Notes: generated by a model from the letters alone, not told the origin. A DNA stretch of 64,000 nucleotides from Anaerolineae bacterium (GCA_022841825.1 JALHQT010000005.1:310001-374000), one strand, 5' to 3'. Shown: positions 44,037 through 53,223, counted from the stretch's first letter. Program-made: numbers and translations.

Positions 44037-45831
44037 TCATCGGCAGCGTGATGTACGATGCCTGCGCCCCGCCGCGCCCGACCTGCCAGATCGGCGTCCC
44101 CTGCGCCGGGATGCGCGCGAAGGTGTCCTTATCCGCCCCCGCCAGCGCGACGCGAATGCAGTGATCCTTGCGGATCAGCACCGAGGTTGGCTGGAGCGCG
44201 AAGGTGAGTTCGACGTACTCTCCGCGCGGCAGCGGCGAAGCGTCGGCGCGTCTGAAGGTGCGATGCGGCATCGGCGTGATGTAGGGTGCGGGTGCATCCG
44301 CCAGCTTGCGATGGATGCCGCGCAACTGCCCTTCTGTGATGTAGCGCACGACGCCCTGCGGATCGACATCTTCCAGATAGACGAAGAATGCCCCGTCGTC
44401 TTCACTGCTGGCGATATGCAGCGTCACCAGCGGGTAGCCCGTGATCTCGACATCCTGCCGGAGCGGCGCGGTCGTGTAGATGAGCAGGCGCTGGTCTGCC
44501 TCGGCACGGTCGGGGTAGATCAGCGGCTTCGCCATCTGCGTATGCCAGCGGTTTGTTTTGCCGGTCGTCGCCTCAAAATCGACCGTGTAACTGTCCGCCG
44601 TCGTCTCTCCCGGCGCGGTTTCGACCAGCGCGTGATCGGCGGCGAAATAGAGCCGCTGCGGGCGCGCGTTGGGCGGCGGGAATGACTCCGCGCGCTTCCA
44701 CGCCTCCTCGCCCAGCGTGTAGTAGAAAAGCGTCTTGCCCTGCGGCGGCGCGTCCTCAACCAGCGTCTGTTGGAAGAACTGCGCCATCGCCGCCCACTGC
44801 TGCTCTTTCAGCGGATCGGGCGCGTCATTCGGCTTGCGATAGGGGCTGCCATGCGCCGTCATCTCGTGCTTCCAGCCGCCGATGACGGTGATCTGCGGGG
44901 CGCTGTAGGTGTTGTGATTGCGCAGCGCCGACTCTGCCGCAGCACCGTCCAACCAGCTCCCCCAGTTGAAGAGCGGCACCTGCCTGCCCTCGATGGCGGC
45001 GTTGTGGGCGAAGACGCTGAAGTCGTCCAGCGTGACGCCTGTATCGCCAAATGGATCGTCGCGGTAGGTGATGCGACTCAGCGCCGCGAACACATCGGTA
45101 TTGCCCGCGTGTTCCGCCACCGCCGCCTTGAGCTGCGCCCGACTCTTGCGATCCTCGTCCACCGAGCGCACGCCGCGAATAAACAGGCGGGCAAGCGCAG
45201 GGAACAGGCTGGACGTCTTGTTGCTATCCAGGCGTTGATTGCTCTCGCTCCAGGCGCGGGTGAAGGCTTCGTTGAGGATTCCGCCAGGGAAGGCGATGTC
45301 GGTATAGACATCGTACTCGATCTCCTGTGGGATGACAGCCTTCACCCCCGGCGCATTCGTCGCGATCAGGCGCTCGGCGGTCGCCCCTTCGTAGGAGATC
45401 CCATACGCGCCGATGCGCCCATTGCACCACGGCTGCGCCAGGATGTGCGCCGCGACCTCGCCATAGTCCGCCAGCTCGGCGCTCGACCAGGGATGACGGC
45501 TGACGCCGAATGACGCGCCTGTGCCGCGAGCATCGACCACCACCAGCGCGAAGCCGCGCGCGACGAAGAAATCGACCGTGTTCTCGCGTGGACCGATGGG
45601 GGCAGCGTTGGGCGGCGAGGGCATCCACAATTCCATGCTGCGCCAGTAACGCGCCATGATCATCAGCGCGGGGATGCGCGCGCCAGGCGCAAGGTCGGCG
45701 GGCAGCATGATGTCGATGGCAATCTTTGTCCCGTCGCGCATCGTCAGGTAGCGCGATTGGGTCGACACGCCCTTGTAGCGCGCTTCCGGCGGGTGGGCGA
45801 ACAGGTCGGCAAGCTGAGTGGGCGTGGGCAT
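44026..45831 (-). CDS. CocE/NonD (X-Pro dipeptidyl-peptidase S15) family hydrolase
   Basis: A 601-residue alpha/beta hydrolase. The nucleophile elbow is GAYGISYEGATAERL (Ser near residue 145), preceded by VVVDARGTGASFGV. The C-terminal jelly-roll of the family is present (LPRGEYVELTFALQPTSVLI, CIRVALAGADKDTF). Members cleave esters or peptide bonds; cocaine esterase and X-Pro peptidase are the known examples. No signal peptide. Substrate unknown. Confidence 0.88.
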   Translation of the reverse strand: MPTPTQLADLFAHPPEARYKGVSTQSRYLTMRDGTKIAIDIMLPADLAPGARIPALMIMARYWRSMELWMPSPPNAAPIGPRENTVDFFVARGFALVVVDARGTGASFGVSRHPWSSAELADYGEVAAHILAQPWCNGRIGAYGISYEGATAERLIATNAPGVKAVIPQEIEYDVYTDIAFPGGILNEAFTRAWSESNQRLDSNKTSSLFPALARLFIRGVRSVDEDRKSRAQLKAAVAEHAGNTDVFAALSRITYRDDPFGDTGVTLDDFSVFAHNAAIEGRQVPLFNWGSWLDGAAAESALRNHNTYSAPQITVIGGWKHEMTAHGSPYRKPNDAPDPLKEQQWAAMAQFFQQTLVEDAPPQGKTLFYYTLGEEAWKRAESFPPPNARPQRLYFAADHALVETAPGETTADSYTVDFEATTGKTNRWHTQMAKPLIYPDRAEADQRLLIYTTAPLRQDVEITGYPLVTLHIASSEDDGAFFVYLEDVDPQGVVRYITEGQLRGIHRKLADAPAPYITPMPHRTFRRADASPLPRGEYVELTFALQPTSVLIRKDHCIRVALAGADKDTFARIPAQGTPIWQVGRGGAQASYITLPMIIA

Positions 45832-45881
45832 GTGGCGATACTTTCAGGAGGAAATCGGATATATGTCATATATAACGAGTT

Positions 45882-46448
45882 TCATATGACAGAAGTTGCG
45901 AGGCACCGCTCGATGTCGCCCGCGTGCATGGTACTGTGGTGGATGGTGAAGAACAGCATCTCGCGCAGCGTCAGCACTTCGCCCATCGGGTGCGGGATGA
46001 CGAGGCGGTCGAGGTCGGCGTCGCTCATCGCCTCCATCCCGGCGATCAGCTTGTCGTTGCCGTCGTTCCACGCCTGCACGAGATGCGCCTGCACATCCGT
46101 CACGCCCTCTGGAAAACGGTAGCTCGTCGGCAGCACGGGCGGACTCATCTCCGCGCGCATCCCGCCCGCCAGCTTCGCGCTGTAGAGCACCGCGATCTCG
46201 TCATAGGTGCGTTCCGGCTGCGCCGCGACGCCGAACATCGCCGCGATCTTGTCCGGCGGCAGGTGGTAAACCTTCGCCGTCGGTTTGACGCTCAGGACGA
46301 GATGCGCCAGATAGCCGGACGCCGACCAACCGCCCGTCGAGTCGTCCATGAATACCGCGTAATCCGCTGCTGCCACAGCATCCGCCACCCGCTTCTGCAC
46401 TGCCCGCAGCGCCGCCGTGATCTCGTCTTTTGTCCAAATTGCCATCAT
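45882..46448 (-). CDS. DinB-like protein
   Basis: A 188-residue four-helix-bundle protein of the DinB/YfiT-like superfamily. The metal-site pattern His (SGYLAHLVLSV), then the C-terminal FFTIHHSTMHAGDIER, is present. Members include thiol transferases using bacillithiol or mycothiol and many of unknown function. Two ATG codons at 46448 and 46445 follow AAGGAG. It overlaps the stop of the TetR gene by 4 bp and is the probable target of that regulator. Confidence 0.78.
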   Translation of the reverse strand: MMAIWTKDEITAALRAVQKRVADAVAAADYAVFMDDSTGGWSASGYLAHLVLSVKPTAKVYHLPPDKIAAMFGVAAQPERTYDEIAVLYSAKLAGGMRAEMSPPVLPTSYRFPEGVTDVQAHLVQAWNDGNDKLIAGMEAMSDADLDRLVIPHPMGEVLTLREMLFFTIHHSTMHAGDIERCLATSVI

Positions 46449-47050
46449 GCCTCTCCTTTTTCGTCAATGAACGTCCCAAGATACGCACGCAGGTGCGCGA
46501 CCATGTAATGCACGTGGCGGGCGTCGCCGTAGGTCTTGCTCAGGACGATGGCACCCTCCATGCCGCCGACGATCACCGATGCAATCGCCTCCGCGTCCGC
46601 CGCCGCATCGACGTCGCCGAGCTGCACCCCCTTCTCGACCGTGCGGATGATGAAGGCGCGCCAGTCGTCGAAGGCGCGCTGCGCCCGCTCGCGCAGTGCG
46701 GGATGCGTATCATCCGCCTCGACCGCCGTCGTCAGCAGCACGCAGCCGCCCGCGAACATCGGCTCGTCGATCAGGCTGCTGAACAGGTCAATCGCCGCTT
46801 CCAGGCGCGTGCGTGTCGTGCGCTTGCCCTCCAGCGATTGGCGGAAGCGCTCACGCATCATCGCCACCGCATGGTCAAAGACTTGCAGCGCCAGATCGTC
46901 CTTGCTGCCAAAGTGGTTGTAAATGCCGCCCTTCGTCAAGCCCGTCGCGCGCGTCAGCTCGTCCATCGACATGCTACCGAAGCCGCGCACGCTGAATACC
47001 TGCACCGCCTGATCGAGGATTGCCGTCTTCGTCCGCTCGCCCTTGCTCAC
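46445..47050 (-). CDS. TetR-family transcriptional regulator
   Basis: A 201-residue repressor starting at GTG 47050 with GGAG 5 bases upstream; the longer ORF runs over the operator and is rejected. The HTH is standard: DQAVQVFSVRGFGSMSMDEL, then TGLTKGGIYNHFGSKDDLAL. The C-terminal part (PMFAGGCVLLTTAVEADDTH) fits the TetR_C class with LmrA/YxaF-like members. The imperfect palindrome around ACCGGT at 47063-47086 lies immediately upstream, indicating autoregulation. DinB-like partner downstream. Confidence 0.88.
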   Translation of the reverse strand: MSKGERTKTAILDQAVQVFSVRGFGSMSMDELTRATGLTKGGIYNHFGSKDDLALQVFDHAVAMMRERFRQSLEGKRTTRTRLEAAIDLFSSLIDEPMFAGGCVLLTTAVEADDTHPALRERAQRAFDDWRAFIIRTVEKGVQLGDVDAAADAEAIASVIVGGMEGAIVLSKTYGDARHVHYMVAHLRAYLGTFIDEKGEA

Positions 47051-47062
47051 CGCTGCTCCAAT

Positions 47063-47086
47063 AAAATACCAACCGGTCGGTTTTAT
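47063..47086. promoter_or_regulatory. TetR operator-like palindrome
   Basis: AAAATACCAACCGGTCGGTT at 47063-47082, continuing to 47086, is an imperfect palindrome centred on ACCGGT and resembles ACCGACCGGTCGGT-type TetR operators. It lies 13-36 bp before the TetR start. Confidence 0.65.
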
Positions 47087-47236
47087 TGTGTGGCGATTTG
47101 TGAGAAATGTCAACCTGTTTATCCAAAACAAGACTCTAAGCACGAAGGAAATGAAGGCACACGAAGGCGCATGGAGAATTCTTGCAGACACATTTTCGTG
47201 CGATGTTATCAATCCGAATGCTCGACTTGCCCGCCG

Positions 47237-47346
47237 AATGCTCGAGCATCTGGCAAAGTAAGCCTCGTAAACGAGGCGATTGGTGGATGAAGCAGCAGCA
47301 TTTGCCCGCTTCAGCGGGCAGCCTGTTTGCCAGATGCTTGAGCATC
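47237..47346. repeat. 110-bp GATGCTCAAGCATC-type element, copy 2
   Basis: Order: ATGCTCGAGCAT (47238-47249), GCCTCGTAAACGAGGC (47262-47277), GCCCGCTTCAGCGGGC (47304-47319), GATGCTTGAGCATC (47333-47346). TCTGGCAAA and TTTGCCAGA flank the end hairpins on their inner sides. Each of the four words is its own hairpin. Same order as 51247-51355. Confidence 0.85.
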
Positions 47347-47482
47347 TTGCAGCGGAGGAACATCTTCACGGCGAAGATCGTCTATCGGATGCAGCATCGA
47401 TCAGGCGTAGGCTGCGCGTAGTCTGCGCCGGAATCGAACGGCTGTACAATGAATCGCTAAACTGAGAATCACAGGATTAGTT

Positions 47483-48682
47483 TTGAAGATGAATGCGCTT
47501 CCGCCGCGTTCGCTGCCCCGCAAAACCTCACCCCAAAAGCGTGCCCGCCCGGCGCAGACCACACGCCGACGCGGTGGTCTCCCACTGCAACCCGCCGCGC
47601 TGATCGTGGCGCTGCTCGCACTCGGCGGCGCGGTCATGCTCGTGGCGGCGCTGGCGGTCGGCGCGGCGGTGCTGGCGAACAATCGCGTCGCGCCTGGCGT
47701 CAGCGTCGGCGCGGTCGAAATCGGTGGGCGTTCGCTCGACGCGGCGCAGGCGGCGCTCGAAGATGCCTATGCCAGCGCGCAGGTCACGCTGATCGATGGC
47801 GAACGTTCGTGGCAGGTTGGGCTAAGCGAGCTGGGCGCGATGGTCGATGCGGGTCGCGCCGCGAATCAGGCGCGCCGCGCGTCCGCCAACGCACAGATCG
47901 CCCCCTATTACACCATCGACCTCGTGCGCACGCAGGAGACGTTGATCGGTCTGAGCGAGACGATCAACATCGATGCCGTGCCGGGCAATCCGCCGCAGAT
48001 CGGGCGTGCCATCGACATCCCCTGGGCGCTCGACCGCCTGCGCATTGACCCGACGACGGAGTTGGCAGACGGCGTCTTCGAGCTGCCCATGATCGAGAGC
48101 ATTCCGGAGGTGGTGGAGACGCGCCCGGCATACACAGGAGCGACGACCACGCACATTGTCGAGGCGGGGCAGGAACTCGGCTTGATCGCCCGCGAGTACG
48201 GCGTCGGCATCGACGACATCCTCGCCAGCAATGACATCAGCGACGCCAATCTGATCTTCCCAGGGCAGACGCTGCTCATCCCGGCGGCGGGGCGATTCGT
48301 GCCGGCGGTCATCCCGCCCGCGCCGACCCCCAGCGGGCGCGCCATCCTGGTCTCGACGGGCGAGCAGCGCATCTACGCTTACGAAAACGGCGAGATGGTG
48401 CGCACGCATCTCGTCTCGACAGGCACCGCCGAGACGCCGACCGTGCTGGGCGATTACCGCATCTATGCGCGGCTGGTCGCCGACGATATGCGCGGACCCG
48501 ATTACTTCCTGCCGCAGGTGCCGTACACGATGTACTTCCATCAGGGCTACGCCATTCACGGGACGTACTGGCACAACAGCTTCGGGCGACCGATGAGTCA
48601 TGGCTGTGTCAACCTGCCCGTCCCTGAGGCGGAGTGGTTCTTCAACTTCGCTGACCAGGGGACGCTGGTGCGGGTGATCTAA
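47483..48682 (+). CDS. L,D-transpeptidase (YkuD) with LysM and membrane anchor
   Basis: A 399-residue cell-wall enzyme. A basic N terminus (PRKTSPQKRARPAQTTRRR) precedes a transmembrane helix near residues 38-62. A peptidoglycan-binding-like region follows, then LysM (HIVEAGQELGLIAREYGVGI) and a C-terminal YkuD domain with catalytic HGTYWHNSFGRPMSHGCVNL (His, Ser-His-Gly-Cys). It forms 3-3 cross-links or attaches ligands to peptidoglycan. AGGA lies 6 bases before TTG 47483; ATG 47489 is the alternative start. Monocistronic. Confidence 0.9.
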   Translation: MKMNALPPRSLPRKTSPQKRARPAQTTRRRGGLPLQPAALIVALLALGGAVMLVAALAVGAAVLANNRVAPGVSVGAVEIGGRSLDAAQAALEDAYASAQVTLIDGERSWQVGLSELGAMVDAGRAANQARRASANAQIAPYYTIDLVRTQETLIGLSETINIDAVPGNPPQIGRAIDIPWALDRLRIDPTTELADGVFELPMIESIPEVVETRPAYTGATTTHIVEAGQELGLIAREYGVGIDDILASNDISDANLIFPGQTLLIPAAGRFVPAVIPPAPTPSGRAILVSTGEQRIYAYENGEMVRTHLVSTGTAETPTVLGDYRIYARLVADDMRGPDYFLPQVPYTMYFHQGYAIHGTYWHNSFGRPMSHGCVNLPVPEAEWFFNFADQGTLVRVI

Positions 48683-48758
48683 CGTCTTTTCCGCGTTATG
48701 ATGGTCGCGGGCGCAGTCTGGTGCGCCCGTTATCCTTCGACGCTGGAAAGCCAATGCT

Positions 48759-50099
48759 ATGCTGGACAGAGACTCGCTCGCACTCCTGAGTGATGTGGCG
48801 GCGACCATGGAAGCAATGTTCGCCCATATGCCGGATGTGCCAGGCGACGTAGACATCGAGCCGCTGCGCAGCGTGCTGATGCGCACCGCCGAACGTATGC
48901 AGGACAACTATCCCTATCCACACCCGCTCTACGCGGGGCAGATGCTCAAGCCGCCGCATCCCATCGCGCGGCTGGCGTACACCATGGCGCTGTGGGTCAA
49001 CCCCAACAATCACGCCCTCGACGGTGGCAAGGCAAGCTCGCGGATGGAACTGGAATGCATCCGCGAGTTGGGGGCGATGTTCGGCTGGGCGGGACATCTG
49101 GGTCACCTGTGCGGCGGCGGCACGGTCGCTAATCTGGAGGCGCTCTGGATTGCCAACTCGCTCTCCAATCGCCGCAAAGTCGTCGCCTCCGAGCAGGCGC
49201 ACTACACCCACCAGCGCATCTGCGGCGTACTGGGTGTTCCGTTCGAGGCTGTGCCCTGCGCTGCAGATGGTCGTATGGACGTGCGCGCGCTCGAACGGAT
49301 GCTGGAAGCGGGCGATGTCGGCACTGTCGTCGCGACAATGGGAACGACCGCGCTCGGCGTCGTCGATCCACTCCGGGACATCGTGGCGCTTCGGGATCGC
49401 TACGGCTTTCGGCTGCACGCCGATGCGGCATATGGCGGCTACTTCACGCTGGTGGATGATCTCAACCCGACCACACGCGATGACTTCGACCACCTGCGTC
49501 ACGTCGACTCGATTGTCGTCGATCCGCATAAACACGGCTTACAGCCCTACGGCTGCGGCTGTGTGCTGTTTCGTGATCCGTCCGTCGCCAGGTTTTATAA
49601 ACACGACTCGCCGTACACCTATTTCACATCCTACGACCTACACCTGGGGGAGATCAGCCTGGAATGCTCGCGTCCTGGCGCGTCGGCGGTCGCGTTATGG
49701 GCGACGCAGCAGATGTTCCCGCTCGTCCGGGGTGACGAATTCGCGCGCCAGTTGACGAAATCGCGGCGGGCGGCGCTGGCGCTCTATGCCCGATTGAAGG
49801 ATGACGCGCGTTTCGTGGTTATGACAGAGCCGCAGTTGGATATTGTGGTGTGGACGCTCGCTGGGAGTTCTGCAAGCGAGATTTCCGCGACGATACGTCG
49901 GGTTTTCGACGCCTGTGCCGAACAGCATTTATTCCTGGCGCTGGCGGAAGTCGCCTGCAGTCTGCTCCCCAACAGCGCCTTCGCCTTCGATCAGCCGACC
50001 ATCACCTGCCTGCGCTCCTGCCTCATGAAGCCGGAGCACCTGGATTGGCTGGACGATATCTGGAAGCGGCTGGATCGCGCGATGAGCGTGGTGGAGTAG
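48759..50099 (+). CDS. Group II pyridoxal-phosphate amino-acid decarboxylase
   Basis: A 446-residue PLP enzyme. The Schiff-base lysine is in DPHKHGLQPYGCG; HADAAYGGYF carries the PLP-binding Asp; NGG-like glycine loop GHLCGGGTVANLEAL. The family includes glutamate, aspartate, tyrosine and diaminobutyrate decarboxylases and yields amines. Side-chain specificity cannot be read. Its start at 48759 is in frame with a second ATG five bases earlier in another frame; no clear ribosome site. Confidence 0.87.
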   Translation: MLDRDSLALLSDVAATMEAMFAHMPDVPGDVDIEPLRSVLMRTAERMQDNYPYPHPLYAGQMLKPPHPIARLAYTMALWVNPNNHALDGGKASSRMELECIRELGAMFGWAGHLGHLCGGGTVANLEALWIANSLSNRRKVVASEQAHYTHQRICGVLGVPFEAVPCAADGRMDVRALERMLEAGDVGTVVATMGTTALGVVDPLRDIVALRDRYGFRLHADAAYGGYFTLVDDLNPTTRDDFDHLRHVDSIVVDPHKHGLQPYGCGCVLFRDPSVARFYKHDSPYTYFTSYDLHLGEISLECSRPGASAVALWATQQMFPLVRGDEFARQLTKSRRAALALYARLKDDARFVVMTEPQLDIVVWTLAGSSASEISATIRRVFDACAEQHLFLALAEVACSLLPNSAFAFDQPTITCLRSCLMKPEHLDWLDDIWKRLDRAMSVVE

Positions 50100-50120
50100 C
50101 CAACGGTGCGCGGCGTGGGA

Positions 50121-51224
50121 CTACACGCCAAACACCCAGCGCAGCGCAAGGGGCAGCGCCTCGCCCCACATCACGAAGTCGTGTCCGCTGACGTAGCGCG
50201 CTTCAAAAACGTCCAATCCGGCGCTCCGCAGTCCGTCCGCGACGCGCGCGGTATTGCGGATGAACTCCAGTTCGAGCGTCCCGGCAGCAAAGTAGTAGCG
50301 CGCCTGCGCAGGCGCGCTGAGATCAAGTAACCCAGGCGGTGCGCCGGGCGAAAAGCTGACAACATTGCTGTACAAATCGGGGTGCCGAAGCCCCATCGCG
50401 GTGGAGAAGACGCCGCCATTCGAGAAGCCGAAGACGATGCGGTCGTCGCGCGCGGTCGATGCGCCCAGCATCTCCTCCGCCCATACGCGCACCTCCTGTG
50501 TGAAGAACGCCTCATGTGCCGTGAAAGCAGCTTCGTTTAGGTTAGGGATGTACTCGTCAGCGCGCCCGGATCCCGAAGCCGAATGCGTGCCGATCATGAC
50601 CAGCGGCGGGATCGTCTCGTCGCGGATGAGCGGCTCAATCACGCGGGCGAATGGTTCGACGGTCTCACCGTCGGTCGCGTAGAGCACTGGGTAAACGCCA
50701 TCGGGGTCATATTCCGGCGGCAGGTACACCGTGATAGCGCGCGTTTCGCCGAGCGCCTCGCTCTCGAAGCTGTACTCCTCGATCCGCCCCATGAGTACCT
50801 CTGCCACTTCGACGGGAGGCGGCGCTTCCGAGCCGCGCCATACTCCGCCTGGGACTTCCCCACCTTGCCCATCGACCGCCGTGACGAATCGGTAGCTGAT
50901 CACCGCCTTTGCTAAATCTCGGATGCGCAGCATAAGCGCCCAATAGTCGCTCTCGCCGACTCGGTCGAGTCGTTGCGCCAACCCGCAGCAGATGGCGACC
51001 CCATCCACTGCTCCTGCAAACAGGAACGTCAGTTCCTCCGCCGCCACATCCGCGATCACCGCCGTCGCTTCGCCCGCCAGCAGCGACTCGATTTCGTCAA
51101 CATCCCAATCGCGCGCCACCTGGCATACGGGCGCGCGGCTGCTCGTCGCGCAAGCCTCGAATGTCTGTGCGGAGACGATGCGGACGCTGAAGAGGAGTGC
51201 CGCACAAATCAGGACGAGGCACAT
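50121..51224 (-). CDS. Secreted esterase D/feruloyl-esterase-like hydrolase
   Basis: A 367-residue exported alpha/beta hydrolase of the esterase D (PF00756) family. The signal peptide is MCLVLICAALLFSVRIVSAQ. The core has ITVYLPPEYDPDGVYPVLYA, nucleophile Ser in GFSNGGVFSTAMG, and His in SGHDFVMW. A roughly 130-residue N-terminal region ahead of it has GDVD-type strands of unknown fold. The start is placed at 51224 because the longer ORF runs into the repeat element at 51247-51355; a GTG at 51236 is also possible. Confidence 0.8.
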   Translation of the reverse strand: MCLVLICAALLFSVRIVSAQTFEACATSSRAPVCQVARDWDVDEIESLLAGEATAVIADVAAEELTFLFAGAVDGVAICCGLAQRLDRVGESDYWALMLRIRDLAKAVISYRFVTAVDGQGGEVPGGVWRGSEAPPPVEVAEVLMGRIEEYSFESEALGETRAITVYLPPEYDPDGVYPVLYATDGETVEPFARVIEPLIRDETIPPLVMIGTHSASGSGRADEYIPNLNEAAFTAHEAFFTQEVRVWAEEMLGASTARDDRIVFGFSNGGVFSTAMGLRHPDLYSNVVSFSPGAPPGLLDLSAPAQARYYFAAGTLELEFIRNTARVADGLRSAGLDVFEARYVSGHDFVMWGEALPLALRWVFGV

Positions 51225-51246
51225 CCCATGTCGCACACCATGCCAG

Positions 51247-51355
51247 GTGCTCAAGCATCTGGCAAAACACGCCTCGTAAACGAGGCGATCTGAAGGCGAC
51301 AAGCGAGGAATCGCCTGCTCTAGCGGGCGCACCCTTTGCCAGATGCTTGAGCATC
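51247..51355. repeat. 110-bp GATGCTCAAGCATC element, copy 3
   Basis: GTGCTCAAGCATC (51247-51259), GCCTCGTAAACGAGGC (51271-51286), CGCCTGCTCTAGCGGGCG (51312-51329), GATGCTTGAGCATC (51342-51355). The third hairpin has paired changes relative to copy 2, keeping most of the stem. Confidence 0.85.
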
Positions 51356-51381
51356 CGGCGCGCGGGACGGGTGCGGGAGGG

Positions 51382-51897
51382 TTAGTGTACATCCGGTGTG
51401 TACGGCGCTTCGGCGTGGATCGCGCCGACGAACATCGGCAGATCCATGTGACCGAGCATCTGCCGCACTGCCTGCGATTCGCCCAGGTGATACCAGTAAT
51501 GATAGGTCATGCGCAGCATCACCGAGCCAATGCTCTCGCGATGCGGTTTGCCGTTGACCTCCCAATGCGTGATCATGACCTCAGATGTGAGCGTGTCCAG
51601 ATAGGCATCGGCGGCAGTGGTGATCTCCTCCCAGCACGCCCACATCGCGTCGAGCGGCGGCGTCGAGGCAGGCTTGCCGATCCCCGCCAGGTCGTTGATC
51701 TCCGGATGAGGCGTCAGCCCTTGCGCACGTGTCAGCCAGCAGAGCTGCTCATGCCATGTCAGATGCGCCACCATCCAGCCAAGCGAATTCATCGGCAGGA
51801 TACGTCGCTCACCGTCTTCATTCGAGACGCCGTAAATCGCCCGTCTGAACTCAGTGCGAGCAAAGCGCAGTTGGACGACGAGAGGGTGTGCGATCAG
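51382..51897 (-). CDS. DinB-like protein, possible CTG start
   Basis: A 171-residue four-helix-bundle protein: NSLGWMVAHLTWHEQLCWLT, WACWEEITTAADAYLDT and RMTYHYWYHLGESQAVRQML with the family's histidines. No ATG lies near the start. GGAGG sits 6 bases before a CTG at 51897 that overlaps the stop of the SGNH gene (CTGA), a translation-coupling layout. The first ATG is 36 codons further in and would cut off a helix. The CTG start is an inference. Confidence 0.7.
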   Translation of the reverse strand: MIAHPLVVQLRFARTEFRRAIYGVSNEDGERRILPMNSLGWMVAHLTWHEQLCWLTRAQGLTPHPEINDLAGIGKPASTPPLDAMWACWEEITTAADAYLDTLTSEVMITHWEVNGKPHRESIGSVMLRMTYHYWYHLGESQAVRQMLGHMDLPMFVGAIHAEAPYTPDVH

Positions 51898-53012
51898 GAT
51901 GAGCCTCCAGGAATAAGCCGCGCAGCACCGATTGTAGCGGCGATCAGCGCTGCCTGCCGCTCCGTCCCTTGCGCCGTCATATGCACATGATCGCCCTGGT
52001 AGTACGCGCCGTCGCCCATCTCCGCCGCCAGATCGACCAGCGTCACATCCAGCGCTCCCGCCATCGCACGCACCAGGGCGTTCTGCTGGTCGATGGCGCG
52101 GATCAGCGCCTCCGCCTGGTACTGCTCCGGCGTCGCATCGACCTGCGCTTGCAGCGCCGCCCGATTCCAGGCGAAGGTCGTGAAGACGACCTGCGCGCCC
52201 GCTGACCGCGCCAGCCCCGCCATGCCGCGCAGGTTGCGCTCGAAGAGCATGGGCGGGTTGGCGGCGAGCGTATCGAGCGGGTTGACGCCTTGCGGCTCCG
52301 GCGGGCACAGCCGAGTTGGGGCGAGCTGCGCATCGAAGACCGCCGGGTCGGGCATCCAGCCCAGGCGGATGGCGACCAGGCGGTAGAGCGCGCTCGGCGG
52401 CAGCGGAGTCTCATCCACCGTCCAGATGCCGCGATCCAAGCCCATGCCAAAGAGCGGGTTCTCGCCCGCCGTGCAATCGGGCGATTGGAAGATGCGCAGC
52501 GCCGCGTCGTTGACGCCGTCGTAGACGATGACGACATCCGGTTCGAGCGCTACGCCGCGCGTCGCCAGATTGACGAGTGAGTCGAGGCTGAAGTAGCCCG
52601 GCACGCCCAGGTTGACGACTTCGACACGGTCGCCATACGTCTCACGCAGCAGGCGCTGAAGCTGGGCGGGGTACGCTCCGTCGGCGGTCAGCGCGTGCCC
52701 GTAGGTGGTCGATCCGCCGAGCGCGACGATGCGGAAGACGCCCTCCGGCTTAGGGATCGCCACGTCCTGCCCGCGAAAGCCGCGCGCGTTCACGTCGTCG
52801 CGCGCCGGGTTGAGCGCGTAATTGAGGTACGGGATGCCGATCAGCTCGGCGTCGCGGTCGGCGATCTGCTCACGCGCATCGAGGTAGCGCACGCGCTCCT
52901 GCTCTGTACCGCGCAGCGAGAACCAGACGCGCACGCCGACTTCAAGCACGACGAGCGTGAGGAGGAAGGTGACGAGGATGACGATGGAGGGTCGTGTAAA
53001 GCGTGTGGGCAT
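51894..53012 (-). CDS. Membrane-anchored SGNH-hydrolase-like protein
   Basis: A 372-residue protein. An N-terminal anchor (SIVILVTFLLTLVVLEVGVRVW) is followed by an SGNH domain: block I IVALGGSTTYGHAL with Ser, block III-like VYDGVNDAALR with Asn, and the C-terminal DHVHMTAQGTE with Asp/His. Likely an extracytoplasmic esterase acting on acetylated wall or lipid substrates. The ATG at 53012 is used; a TTG four codons earlier is rejected. Coupled to the DinB-like gene downstream. Confidence 0.82.
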   Translation of the reverse strand: MPTRFTRPSIVILVTFLLTLVVLEVGVRVWFSLRGTEQERVRYLDAREQIADRDAELIGIPYLNYALNPARDDVNARGFRGQDVAIPKPEGVFRIVALGGSTTYGHALTADGAYPAQLQRLLRETYGDRVEVVNLGVPGYFSLDSLVNLATRGVALEPDVVIVYDGVNDAALRIFQSPDCTAGENPLFGMGLDRGIWTVDETPLPPSALYRLVAIRLGWMPDPAVFDAQLAPTRLCPPEPQGVNPLDTLAANPPMLFERNLRGMAGLARSAGAQVVFTTFAWNRAALQAQVDATPEQYQAEALIRAIDQQNALVRAMAGALDVTLVDLAAEMGDGAYYQGDHVHMTAQGTERQAALIAATIGAARLIPGGSS

Positions 53013-53164
53013 CAACGAACTCAAAGTGCATCCGTAAAGGCTCGATTATGCCTCAAATGTGAGAACGCCGCCTTTATCGCGAATCAGTTGTGCGAAGCGA
53101 ATGCGATCATCCAGCGCTAACGTGCCACACTTCCCTCACTCATTTGTGAAATTTATCATTATCA

Positions 53165-53190
53165 CGATGTTCAGAATATTTTGAACATCG
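53165..53190. promoter_or_regulatory. Inverted repeat upstream of the rhodopsin gene
   Basis: CGATGTTCA (53165-53173) and TGAACATCG (53182-53190) are exact reverse complements around an AT-rich 8-base centre, 34 bp before the GTG start. It could be an operator or an mRNA hairpin in the leader. No known light-regulator consensus was matched. Confidence 0.6.
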
Positions 53191-53223
53191 TGGACGTTTT
53201 TGTTTTCTCATGTGAGGTGTATC

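Noticed and set aside
47136-47421. Short overlapping ORFs with RMLEHLA/CSSIWQ-like peptides
   Set aside because: They are translations of the 110-bp hairpin element, recurring wherever copies occur (also at 24427-24789 and 51097-51385).
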